From: Desulfocicer vacuolatum DSM 3385
GTDB lineage: Bacteria > Desulfobacterota > Desulfobacteria > Desulfobacterales > SURF-7
DNA: 13,075 bases
Direction of reading: 5' to 3'
NCBI GenBank assembly: GCA_945870015.1
Contig: CAMBQS010000061.1
Span: 1 to 13,075 of the forward strand
The position numbers and the translations under genes were made by a program. This document shows positions 1-6,860 of this stretch, piece after piece; the stretch's first letter is position 1; each line of letters opens with the position of its first letter. The notes beneath the pieces were generated by a model, which ran no database searches, had not been told where the DNA came from, and saw only the letters and a list, made by a program, of their open reading frames with translations.

Positions 1-792
1 CTATTGTTCCGAACGTGTTCAACCTCACCATGGGTGAGAATTATCGAACAACCATCTCCTGTCGTACCTTTCACTTCAATAAAGCGTTTCTCGGATTCCT
101 TGGTGGCAAGCAGGTCAAATGGATGAGAGTTGGATTTATCGATAACTTGCCAGCCTTTGCTTTCATATAGTTTGCGTGCAACATTCATTGCTTGTAACTC
201 AACAACTTTGCGCTCAGCCCGAGAAAGACCAAAACCTTGGCCTCCTGCATTTGGTGAGGGGGTCTCTTGAAGACGGAGATGGTGAAATCCCTTCGAGGAG
301 TGTTCGGATTTTTGCCGAATCGAGACGAATCATCGAGAGTTGTGACGATGTCCCGCCCCCGGTTGCTGCACAAAGCTTAACCTCTTTTACAGATGGAGGG
401 GCGTTCAATCTGGTGAATCCTTCGATTTTTGCAATGTAAGAACGCACTTCGATAATTGATTCCTCTGGCTCAGAGAACTCACGGGCACATTTGCCGCATT
501 TCCATTTAGGCTGTTTTGCGATTCGTTCGCGTATATCAGTGGAATGACAATCGGGGCAGCGTCTGTGAATCTTAGTGTCGCCTGTTTCGGATATGTCTCC
601 AATATTACCGACACCCAGAATCTCGTTCTCTTTACGGAGCACAACGAAATCACCGGCGACAAGGTTCTTGTGATTAGGTACATAGTTGTCGTAATGGTAG
701 TACTCTCCCGTCTGATCTTGGTAGCCATCGATTCCCTTTGATACCCGGGTTTCATCGGATTTTTCAAATATTAGCCAATAGTTTTTGCTCAT
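1..792 (-). pseudogene. EVE-like / zinc-ribbon / DUF3883 restriction-associated protein, frameshifted and cut by the window edge
   Basis: Starts at the ATG complementary to 790-792, behind a good AAGGAAAA ribosome site. Residues 1-~70 (opening MSKNYWLIFE) look like an EVE/PUA-type base-recognition domain. A CPDC...CGKC zinc ribbon follows (Cys79, Cys82, Cys99, Cys102). The first frame stays open to 214, but homology-like sequence moves to another frame at about 258-270. There the minus strand reads GGQGFGLSRAERKVVE, then PFDLLATK (Asp codon 114-116) and FIEVKGTT (Glu codon 75-77), typical of DUF3883, whose D...ExK pattern resembles PD-(D/E)xK nucleases. That frame is open to base 1. Removing one C from the five-base C run of the minus strand (258-262) joins the frames as ...SRDPSPNAGGQGFG. 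Proteins of this architecture are predicted to recognise and restrict modified DNA. The role is inferred; the rest of the gene and any partner lie outside. It could be a true pseudogene, a sequencing error or a programmed shift. Confidence 0.72.
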
Positions 793-829
793 CTATTTTT
801 CCTTGCCCAACCATTTATTTTATTCACAA

Positions 830-844
830 GTCAAACTATTTGAC
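830..844. promoter_or_regulatory. Palindrome GTCAAA-CTA-TTTGAC upstream of the restriction-type gene
   Basis: A perfect inverted repeat with 6-bp arms and a 3-bp centre, 38 bp before the minus-strand start at 792. This is where a promoter or operator for that gene would lie. The minus strand also has TTGACT here and an AT-rich stretch (TAAAAT) just downstream, but I cannot place a well-spaced -35/-10 pair. Operator function is inferred from symmetry and position only. Confidence 0.3.
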
Positions 845-845
845 C

Positions 846-926
846 TGATATTGACTGCTTTTCGGGCACTTTTGCCCTGATAAGTTGATATTAACGGGAT
901 TTTCAGACACTTTTTCCCTGATAATT
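846..926. repeat. Two imperfect tandem copies of a ~40-bp repeat, plus a partial third
   Basis: Copy 1 is 846-885 and copy 2 is 886-926. They align with one single-base gap and share TGATATT, a central TTTTC, and CACTTTT.CCCTGATAA blocks. A truncated third copy begins CCTGATATTTTCG at 931-942. The two full copies agree at most positions but are clearly diverged. No CRISPR-like unique spacers are present. Function unknown. Confidence 0.6.
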
Positions 927-1138
927 GTACCTGATATTTTCGCAACAAATCGTTTGAAAACCGGCAACTCTTTATCTGAAACAATGCCTGGCAATCAAAA
1001 ACCCCAATTTTGTCAATGGTATTGATTCACAATCAAAATCACCTTACAGAAATCATGTCAACACAAAATGCGAGAGGGGGTGCGATTAAGAACGTTGGAT
1101 TTGATCCTCAAGATGGATAGCGCATCGCTTCACTGCGT

Positions 1139-1210
1139 GTCCGGTTTTCTCCGGAATGACCGGCAACGCTTTTGGCATCATGGCGGACCTGATCCGGCAT
1201 CCTGAAGTTT
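1139..1210. repeat. Decayed REP-like palindromic intergenic element
   Basis: Contains the hairpin TCCGG-TTTTCT-CCGGA (1140-1155), followed by ATGACCGG and, further on, TGGCGGACCTGATCCGGCAT, an imperfect second hairpin, and then CCTGAAGTTT. Read on the minus strand this gives GTCATTCCGGAGAAAACCGG and AACTTCAGGATGCCGGATCA. These resemble the two hairpin modules of the intact element at 6861-6996 (GTCACTCCGGTGAAAACCGG and ATTCCGGGTCAAGCCCGGAAT). I read it as a degraded relative in the opposite orientation. Confidence 0.45.
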
Positions 1211-1232
1211 ATCCAATGATTTTAATTGCACC

Positions 1233-1263
1233 TTGATGTTTCTGTTGTTTTGGAATGTATAAT
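1233..1263 (+). promoter_or_regulatory. Possible sigma-70 promoter of the Sel1 / CsgG-like operon
   Basis: A perfect -10 TATAAT lies at 1258-1263. The best -35 is TTGATG at 1233-1238, but the spacing is 19, longer than the usual 16-18. Transcription would start near 1270, leaving a leader of about 130 bases before the ATG at 1398. Weak, position-based call. Confidence 0.25.
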
Positions 1264-1397
1264 TTGATATGTCAATTGAGATTATTTTTCTCTTTTTTAC
1301 CAGGTGATTGTGAAATATCCTGAAGAATCGGCTGGTAAATGAGCAAACCATAAAAATGACCATCATGAAATGATAGGTATCATTCTGGAGAATAGAT

Positions 1398-1958
1398 ATG
1401 TGCAGGCGTTTGCGATTGGGTTTTCTTGTATTTCTAGGTATTCTGTTCTTTTTTCACGGCAATACCTTTTCAATGGATAAAAAACAGATTGGAAAATTAA
1501 AAAAAACGGCAACCCAGGGAGATCCGAATGCCCAGAATGAACTTGGTTTGATATATTTTAATGGAGACGGAATCCCGGTAAATTATATTGAAGCTATGAA
1601 ATGGTTCAAAAAAGCGGCTGAACAGCATGATGCAAAAGCACAGAACAATCTGGGTGTCATGTATCTGAACGGAGATGGTGTTCCCCAGAATTACCAGGAA
1701 GCCATCAAATGGTATACAAAAGCAGCGGAACAGGGGCATGACAATGCGCAATACAACCTTGGCATTGTGCATGAAAATGGCAAAGGGGTTCCCCAGGACC
1801 TGATGCAGGCCTATGTCTGGTACAGCCTGGCATCTGCACAGGGGCATAAGGATGCAAGACATAATCTGTTAGTTATTGAAACCAAATTAACCGGCAGACA
1901 GATTGCGGAAAGCCAGAAAAAAGCCGCGGAATTGTGGGAAAAATATACAAAAAATTAA
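1398..1958 (+). CDS. Exported Sel1-repeat (SLR/TPR-like) protein
   Basis: 186 residues. The ATG at 1398 follows a GGAG ribosome site (in TGGAGAATAGAT). Residues 1-~25 form a signal peptide: arginines, a long hydrophobic core (LGFLVFLGILFFF), and a likely cleavage near residue 25. Three well-formed 36-residue Sel1-like repeats follow at about 41-76, 77-112 and 113-148. Each has the A-x-x-x-LG-x-x-Y-x-x-G-x-GVPx-x-x-x-A-x-x-W pattern (e.g. AQNNLGVMYLNGDGVPQNYQ). A last half-repeat and a Lys-rich helix follow (149-186). Sel1 repeats form alpha-solenoids that hold protein partners; exported forms act in the periplasm or envelope. The stop is 19 bp before the start of the CsgG-like gene, so the two are probably co-transcribed and may act together. 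The partner is unknown. Confidence 0.88.
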   Translation: MCRRLRLGFLVFLGILFFFHGNTFSMDKKQIGKLKKTATQGDPNAQNELGLIYFNGDGIPVNYIEAMKWFKKAAEQHDAKAQNNLGVMYLNGDGVPQNYQEAIKWYTKAAEQGHDNAQYNLGIVHENGKGVPQDLMQAYVWYSLASAQGHKDARHNLLVIETKLTGRQIAESQKKAAELWEKYTKN

Positions 1959-1977
1959 CCTGTTTTTAGGAAATAAA

Positions 1978-3063
1978 ATGACCTCTCTAAAAAAAATCGC
2001 CCTCCTCTCCACCCTTCTGTTTCTATTTCCGGTAACGGTAATGGCTGCCAAAAACCGGATCGCCGTCATGGACTTCCGGGCAGACGGAATCACCAAGGAA
2101 AAAGCCCTTAGGATCTCGGAACTGATCCGGACGGAAATCGTCAATACCGATGTTTATACGGTCATTGAACGGAATCAGATGGATATGGTATTCAAAGAGC
2201 AGGGCATCCAGCAGACCGGCGTGATCAATGATGCCTATGCCATCAAAATGGGTGAGTTGTTGTCCGCCCAGAAAATCCTCATTGGAACCGTCATGCAGCT
2301 CGGAGATGCCATTATTATCAGCGGAAGGATTGTGGATATTGAAAAGGGAATCGCTGAATTTGCCGTAAACCAGTCCGCCGCAAATGAAAACCAACTGCTG
2401 GAGGCGACCCGGCTGTTCTGCAAGAAATTGACCGGAACCAGCAGTCAGACAGCAGAAATATCCGGAGTCAAAAAGAAGAAGTCTGTTCCGAAACCTGTCA
2501 CTACCGAACAGACCGATAATGTTGATCAGGAGAAAAAGACGGTCAGCACAGCGAAAAAACCAAAGAAAAAAAGCACAGTGGTTACCTCCAAAAACATCAC
2601 AGATAAAAAAAGGGCTGCGAGTACAGTTACCAAGGCAGATAAGACTGCTACCGCCACCGCAGGGTCTACCACCGGCGCAGCAGGCCCAGTAAAACAGGCA
2701 GACAAAGCCATAACCACCGCAAGTGCAAAAGGAACAGCGGGTACAGCCGGAACAACCATTAAAAAATCAACAAAAACCAGTGCGAATGTAGTACCCAGTA
2801 AACAAGTATACGCCCCTTACGAAGAGATTGAATTGTCCTTTTCCAATTTCCCCGGAAACAATTATGACTGGATATCCATTGCATTACCGGATGAACCGGA
2901 AAACTATTATCAAACCTATGCCTATTCCGGCTCAGAATTGAAAGAGGGAAAAATTACCCTGGGGGGACTTGCTCCCGGAAAGTATGAAATCCGATACTAC
3001 TACGACTATGAAAATGGAAAGTATGACTACCACGTAATGGGTGGAGTTACGGTGTCTGAATAA
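1978..3063 (+). CDS. Exported CsgG-like protein with Lys/Thr/Ala-rich linker and C-terminal Ig-like domain
   Basis: I choose the ATG at 1978 over the upstream in-frame ATG at 1903. It has an AGGAAA ribosome site (1968-1973) and begins a clean signal peptide (MTSLKKIALLSTLLFLFPVT, cleavage near VMA-AK, residue 23), whereas 1903 lies inside the Sel1 gene. Length 361 residues. Residues ~24-153 resemble the CsgG/HfaB/LpoB-type fold: RIAVMDFRADG at the first strand, a helix ending in EIVNTDVYTVIERNQMD, a mid region GELLSAQKILIGTVMQLGD, and strands IIISGRIVDIEKG. Residues ~160-270 are low-complexity, rich in Lys, Thr and Ala, suited to span the periplasm or wall. Residues ~271-361 (from KQVYAPYEEIELSFSNFPG to GVTVSE) look like a beta-sandwich with the APGKYEIRYYYD motif seen at the C-terminus of other exported proteins. 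There is no lipobox Cys, so a CsgG-type lipoprotein pore is doubtful. The role in envelope assembly is inferred. Confidence 0.82.
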   Translation: MTSLKKIALLSTLLFLFPVTVMAAKNRIAVMDFRADGITKEKALRISELIRTEIVNTDVYTVIERNQMDMVFKEQGIQQTGVINDAYAIKMGELLSAQKILIGTVMQLGDAIIISGRIVDIEKGIAEFAVNQSAANENQLLEATRLFCKKLTGTSSQTAEISGVKKKKSVPKPVTTEQTDNVDQEKKTVSTAKKPKKKSTVVTSKNITDKKRAASTVTKADKTATATAGSTTGAAGPVKQADKAITTASAKGTAGTAGTTIKKSTKTSANVVPSKQVYAPYEEIELSFSNFPGNNYDWISIALPDEPENYYQTYAYSGSELKEGKITLGGLAPGKYEIRYYYDYENGKYDYHVMGGVTVSE

Positions 3064-3070
3064 TAGACTA

Positions 3071-3085
3071 TCCGATCATATCGGA
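3071..3085. terminator. Weak bidirectional hairpin between convergent genes
   Basis: TCCGAT-CAT-ATCGGA, a perfect 6-bp stem with a 3-base loop, fills the 26-bp gap between the CsgG-like stop (3063) and the GNAT-like stop (3090). There is no T run on either side, so intrinsic termination would be inefficient. Position between convergent genes is the main argument. Confidence 0.3.
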
Positions 3086-3089
3086 CAGG

Positions 3090-3503
3090 TTAAAGGATTT
3101 TCGGAATACGGCACAAGAGAGAGTCGCCTGTGAAACCGAATTTCTGATACCACCGGGTCAACTGGACGCTGTTCATCTGGCGGGCTTTTCCATTGGGTGA
3201 AGGAATCGGACTCAGACTCAATGTCACATTCAACCGGTCTGCCTTGATACAGAGGATCTCAAGAATTTTCGTTCCATTACCGCAATTGGGCATGAACGCG
3301 CTCAGATGAAAAATGTGTACGGAGTTGATCTGGTCATTTGACAGCGTTGCCATTGCAATGATGCCGAGTGCGTTTCCACTTTCATCCTCCAACACAAACG
3401 GAAAAATTTCCACCATATCCTGTGCATATCCGACACCGATGGCCACCCGGCCTTTATACTTTGCATAAAAGCATTCAACATACCGGTCTTCCTGGATTCC
3501 CAT
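3090..3503 (-). CDS. Small GNAT-like acetyltransferase-fold protein
   Basis: 137 residues, starting at the ATG complementary to 3501-3503 with an AAAGGAAA ribosome site just upstream. The order of elements fits a GNAT fold. First comes a strand pair with LEDESGNALGIIAMATL (~38-54). Then comes HIFHLSAFMPNCGNGTKILE (~63-82), where GNGTKIL takes the place of the acetyl-CoA pyrophosphate loop (R/QxxGxG/A). Last is a C-terminal LTRWYQKFGF (115-124), matching the common 'fYxkxGF' motif of the family. It is short for a GNAT and the usual first Arg/Gln of motif A is not obvious, so activity is uncertain. Substrate unknown. It is transcribed alone, towards the CsgG-like gene. Confidence 0.62.
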   Translation of the reverse strand: MGIQEDRYVECFYAKYKGRVAIGVGYAQDMVEIFPFVLEDESGNALGIIAMATLSNDQINSVHIFHLSAFMPNCGNGTKILEILCIKADRLNVTLSLSPIPSPNGKARQMNSVQLTRWYQKFGFTGDSLLCRIPKIL

Positions 3504-3598
3504 GATCGTTTCCTTTCAATACGGGCAGGTTGTTCTGAAAAAAACCTGCAAACGCAGACAGTTCTCCTGCTGCCGAAATCAGATGGATACAGTGGAGG

Positions 3599-3638
3599 TT
3601 GTTGCAAGCCTATGGCATAGCATCCCGGGATGCAACAA
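3599..3638. promoter_or_regulatory. Overlapping inverted repeats, possible operator
   Basis: TTGTTGCA (3599-3606) is the exact reverse complement of TGCAACAA (3631-3638). The right arm shares bases with a perfect 14-bp palindrome GCATCCCGGGATGC (3620-3633). The two structures are mutually exclusive as hairpins. They lie about 90 bp upstream of the kinase -35 and about 100 bp upstream of the GNAT start, so either gene could be the target. Function inferred. Confidence 0.35.
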
Positions 3639-3729
3639 ATATATTCACTTTCGAAAGAGTGTGATCTCCTGAAGGCGGCTGAACGGCTGATCAGACAATC
3701 AAATTCAACATATTGTATAAAGGTAATTC

Positions 3730-3758
3730 TTGACACACAAAACGGTTTCGCTTATAAA
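3730..3758 (+). promoter_or_regulatory. Near-consensus sigma-70 promoter of the hybrid kinase gene
   Basis: TTGACA at 3730-3735, a 17-base spacer, and TATAAA at 3753-3758. This is a perfect -35, a five-of-six -10 and optimal spacing. Transcription would begin near 3765, giving a leader of about 49 bases before the ATG at 3814. Confidence 0.65.
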
Positions 3759-3795
3759 GATACTATACTTACTACAATTTTTTTCACGATAATCC

Positions 3796-3813
3796 AAAAA
3801 GGTCCCCCCCATA
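3796..3813 (+). promoter_or_regulatory. Ribosome site separated from the start by a run of seven C
   Basis: AAAAAGG (3796-3802) is followed by T, seven C (3804-3810), ATA and the ATG at 3814. The spacing from AGG to ATG is 11 bases, longer than the usual 5-9. The C run sits in the spacer, so a change in its length would alter translation efficiency without changing the protein. Confidence 0.45.
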
Positions 3814-6800
3814 ATGGCAGACCATTTTGATTCCGAACCGACAAGCCCATTGAACCGGCTGGTGATCATCGGCATCGGCATTCTTATTCTGGCTTCAGGC
3901 ATATCTTTCACCTGGCTTGAATCACGTTCTGCCCGCGAAGTGATGCATAACACCATGATGACCCAGGCCCTCATGCTGGCCGCATCTTTTGACATCGACA
4001 AAATCAGCAGTCTCACCGGCACGCCAGCGGATTTGAATGCTCCAGGCTATCACTATCTGCGCAACCAGTTAATCCGTATAAGGAACACCAATCCCCAGTA
4101 TCGATATCTCTATTTTTTCGGCCGTCAGAATGGACAGCCCCCATTCTTTTTCATGGGAACCGCACCGGAGGATTCCCCGGATTACTCGCCGCCGGGCCAG
4201 GTTTACTTCGAAGAATCACCGACCCTCCATCAGGTATTTGCGACCGTTCGGCCTGCTCTCAGTCCGCCATTCAGCGATCGCTGGGGAACCTGGGTCAGTG
4301 CCCTGGTTCCTGTTGTTGATCCACGGAGCGGATCACTTCTGGCTGTTTTCGGCATGGATGTTGATGCAGGGAACTGGAAAAAAGAAATTCTGCGCCGCTC
4401 GATGATGCCGGCAATGATCACCTGCCTGATTATCATTCTCATGGGTGCCGGAGCAGGATATCTGCGCAGACGTCAACTGACGGGATACATCACTGCGCTG
4501 CAGAAAATCCAAGACGCACTGCGCGAAAGCGAAGCCCTCTTTCGTCTGCAATTTGAACTGGGCAATATTGGTATTGCCATCACTTCCCCTGAAAAAGGCT
4601 GGCTGAATGCCAATGCCCATCTCTGTAAAATGCTCGGTTATTCGGAACCGGAACTGCTGCAAAAAACATGGGCGGAGATGACCCACCCGGATGATCTTGC
4701 CCGGGACCTGGATTACTTCAACCAAATGCCGGCAGGTCAAATTGATGGTTACGAGATGGAAAAACGCTTCTTCCACAAGGAAGGCGGTATCGTGGAAACC
4801 CATCTGACAATCTCCTGTTACCGCAATCCGGATCAAACCATAAAATTTGTTATCGCCTCGATTCAGGATATCAGCCAACGAAAAGAAGCTGAAAAGGCTT
4901 TGCGGGAAAACGAACGCAAATACCGACTGATTACCGAAAATGCAGCCGACATTATTTTTACCATGGACCTCCATTTTCACTTCACCTATATCAGCCCGTC
5001 CGTGCAAAAAATCAGCGGATATACGCCCAATGAAGCCATGGCCCTGTCCTTCGATCAGGTCATGCCTCCCGAATCCCTGAAAAAGGTTTATACGGTAATT
5101 GAAAGAACAAACGATTATATCCAAAAAAACGATTTCCTGCGCCAACTCACGATTGAACTGGAACAATACCGGAAGGATCATTCCACATTCTGGACGGAAA
5201 ACGAAATCTCCTTCATGCTTGATGAAAATGGTGAAGCCATCGGAATCATAGGGGTTACACGCGACATCACCCGGCGTAAGGAAGCTGAAAAAGCCCTTCA
5301 GGAAAGCCAGGAACGATTCCGTTCCATGATTCAAAGTGCGTCGGACATGATCTTTATCATCCATATCGATGGTAAAATTTCATTTGAATCCCCTTCCGTG
5401 ACCCGGATACTGGGCTATCCGGAAGGCTATTTTCTGGATCAGTCCCCTTTTGCCATGATTCATCCCGACGATCTGGATTTAGTCATGGCAGAGATGGACC
5501 TTGTGTCACGGTCTGCCAACAGCGGCTTGCCAACCGAATTTCGCTTAAAAACACCCGATGATAACTGGATCTGGCTGGAAGCGCTCGCCAACAGCCAGAA
5601 TAATAACCCATCCATTCAGGGAATCATCGTGACCGCCCGTGACATAACCGAACGCAAACGGGGCGAGATGGAAAAGAACAGATTGAACCTTCAACTGCTT
5701 CAGGCCCAGAAGATGGAGGCAGTCGGACATCTGGCCGGCGGTATTGCCCATGACTTCAACAATATGCTTTCGGTGGTCATCGGCCATACGGAAATGGCCT
5801 TGATCAAACTTCCACCGGATGATCCCCTTCACAGCCGCTTGAAAATCATCCGTGATGCTGCACAGCGTTCAACCAATCTGGTTCGCCAACTTCTGGGTTT
5901 TGCCCGTAAACAGACAATCAGTCCCAAGGTCATGGACATCAATGAAACCATCAATGGAATGCTCAAGATGTTAAACCGCCTTATTGGTGAGGATATCAAC
6001 CTGGCATGGATTCCGGGCCATAACCTGGACAGGATCAAAATCGATCCTTCCCAGATCGACCAGATCCTGGCCAACCTGATGGTCAATGCCCGTGATGCCA
6101 TCAACGGTGTAGGCAAGGTAACCATCGAGACGCTCAATGTAACGCTTGATGAAGCCTATTGTGCCGGCCGGGCCGGTTTTCTGCCCGGACGATATGTGAT
6201 GCTTTCCGTCAGTGACAATGGATGCGGTATGGACGAACACACCATTGCCCGGATTTTTGATCCGTTTTTCACAACCAAACCCGTTGAGAAAGGTACGGGA
6301 CTGGGGTTGGCGGTGGTATACGGTATCGTCAAACAGAACGAAGGATTTATCAATGTTTACAGCGAACCAGGCAAAGGGACAACATTCACTCTTTACCTGC
6401 CGAGCATCGACGAGCCGGAAGAGATGACCGATACCGGCATCAGGGCTGAAACAGCAACCGGAGGCACCGGTACCATACTGATGGTCGAAGACGATGCATC
6501 ACTCCTGGCTTTGGGTCAATCCATTCTTGAAGAATTAGGATATACCGTGCTGACCGCAGACAATCCGGAACAGGCAATTGAGCTTGCACGGGAATATCAA
6601 AACAGGATTGATCTGCTGATCACCGACGTCGTGATGCCGCAAATGAACGGCCGGGAACTTGTCCGGCGGCTTTGCGAAATCAATCCCGAACTCAAATGCC
6701 TTTACATGTCGGGTTACACGGCAAATGTCATTGCTCATCACGGAGTTCTGGATCAGGGGATACATTTTCTGCATAAACCATTTTCCATCCATGAAATCGC

Positions 6801-6831
6801 CGGCAAAATACATGAAGCCATGGCAAAATGA
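3814..6831 (+). CDS. Membrane hybrid histidine kinase (Cache-like sensor, 3 PAS, HisKA, HATPase, REC)
   Basis: 1005 residues. First membrane helix ~15-35, a periplasmic sensor ~36-195, second helix ~198-217. The sensor has a YRYLYFF core, a SPPGQVY motif and a DRWGTWVSALVPVVDPRSG stretch typical of Cache/PDC-like modules. Three PAS domains follow at about 240-358, 365-487 and 497-612. Each ends in a DIT/DIS-(E/Q/R)RK linker to the next coiled segment. HisKA: GHLAGGIAHDFNN with phospho-acceptor His646. HATPase: N box around Asn754/Asn758, G1 DNGCGM (801-806), F box FDPFFT (815-820), G2 GTGLGL (827-832). C-terminal REC: acidic pair Asp893/Asp894, phospho-acceptor Asp938 (LLITDVVMPQMNG), Ser966, Lys988 (LHKPF). 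All key catalytic residues are present, so it should be active. No separate response regulator or Hpt gene is adjacent, so output must come from an unlinked partner. The ligand is unknown. Confidence 0.95.
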   Translation: MADHFDSEPTSPLNRLVIIGIGILILASGISFTWLESRSAREVMHNTMMTQALMLAASFDIDKISSLTGTPADLNAPGYHYLRNQLIRIRNTNPQYRYLYFFGRQNGQPPFFFMGTAPEDSPDYSPPGQVYFEESPTLHQVFATVRPALSPPFSDRWGTWVSALVPVVDPRSGSLLAVFGMDVDAGNWKKEILRRSMMPAMITCLIIILMGAGAGYLRRRQLTGYITALQKIQDALRESEALFRLQFELGNIGIAITSPEKGWLNANAHLCKMLGYSEPELLQKTWAEMTHPDDLARDLDYFNQMPAGQIDGYEMEKRFFHKEGGIVETHLTISCYRNPDQTIKFVIASIQDISQRKEAEKALRENERKYRLITENAADIIFTMDLHFHFTYISPSVQKISGYTPNEAMALSFDQVMPPESLKKVYTVIERTNDYIQKNDFLRQLTIELEQYRKDHSTFWTENEISFMLDENGEAIGIIGVTRDITRRKEAEKALQESQERFRSMIQSASDMIFIIHIDGKISFESPSVTRILGYPEGYFLDQSPFAMIHPDDLDLVMAEMDLVSRSANSGLPTEFRLKTPDDNWIWLEALANSQNNNPSIQGIIVTARDITERKRGEMEKNRLNLQLLQAQKMEAVGHLAGGIAHDFNNMLSVVIGHTEMALIKLPPDDPLHSRLKIIRDAAQRSTNLVRQLLGFARKQTISPKVMDINETINGMLKMLNRLIGEDINLAWIPGHNLDRIKIDPSQIDQILANLMVNARDAINGVGKVTIETLNVTLDEAYCAGRAGFLPGRYVMLSVSDNGCGMDEHTIARIFDPFFTTKPVEKGTGLGLAVVYGIVKQNEGFINVYSEPGKGTTFTLYLPSIDEPEEMTDTGIRAETATGGTGTILMVEDDASLLALGQSILEELGYTVLTADNPEQAIELAREYQNRIDLLITDVVMPQMNGRELVRRLCEINPELKCLYMSGYTANVIAHHGVLDQGIHFLHKPFSIHEIAGKIHEAMAK

Positions 6832-6860
6832 GAATCACAATTTTTATGGCCTCATCAAAA

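Larger units (their letters stand above)
793..1397. other. Gene-free stretch with repeats and a decayed REP-like element
   Basis: I see no credible coding sequence on either strand; the short open frames here lack a ribosome site and any recognisable protein pattern. The region holds a palindrome at 830-844, two imperfect tandem repeat copies at 846-926, a small inverted repeat at 1022-1036 (TTGATT-CAC-AATCAA), a REP-like palindromic remnant at about 1139-1210, and a possible promoter at 1233-1263 for the downstream Sel1 gene. Base composition is AT-rich compared with the flanking genes. Confidence 0.6.
3504..3813. other. Divergent intergenic region between the GNAT-like gene and the hybrid kinase
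   Basis: No credible gene. A short plus-strand frame from 3630 runs across the kinase promoter and start and looks spurious. Visible structure: an inverted repeat GCAGGTT...AACCTGC (3525-3531 / 3543-3549) in the GNAT leader, nested palindromes at 3599-3638, a strong plus-strand promoter at 3730-3758, and an unusual ribosome-site region at 3796-3813. Confidence 0.55.

Noticed and set aside
846..942. CRISPR array
   Set aside because: Only two diverged copies directly adjacent, with no unique spacers and no cas genes.
1903..1977. Upstream start giving a 386-residue CsgG-like protein
   Set aside because: The extension overlaps the Sel1 coding region, is charged and would bury the signal peptide; the ATG at 1978 has its own ribosome site.
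3630..3830. 66-residue plus-strand frame overlapping the kinase start
   Set aside because: It runs through the near-consensus promoter and the C7 ribosome-site region, has no ribosome site of its own, and shows no protein-like pattern.
4333..5364. Long 343-residue minus-strand frame inside the kinase gene
   Set aside because: It is fully antisense to the PAS-encoding region, whose plus-strand protein has clear family motifs; the minus frame has none.
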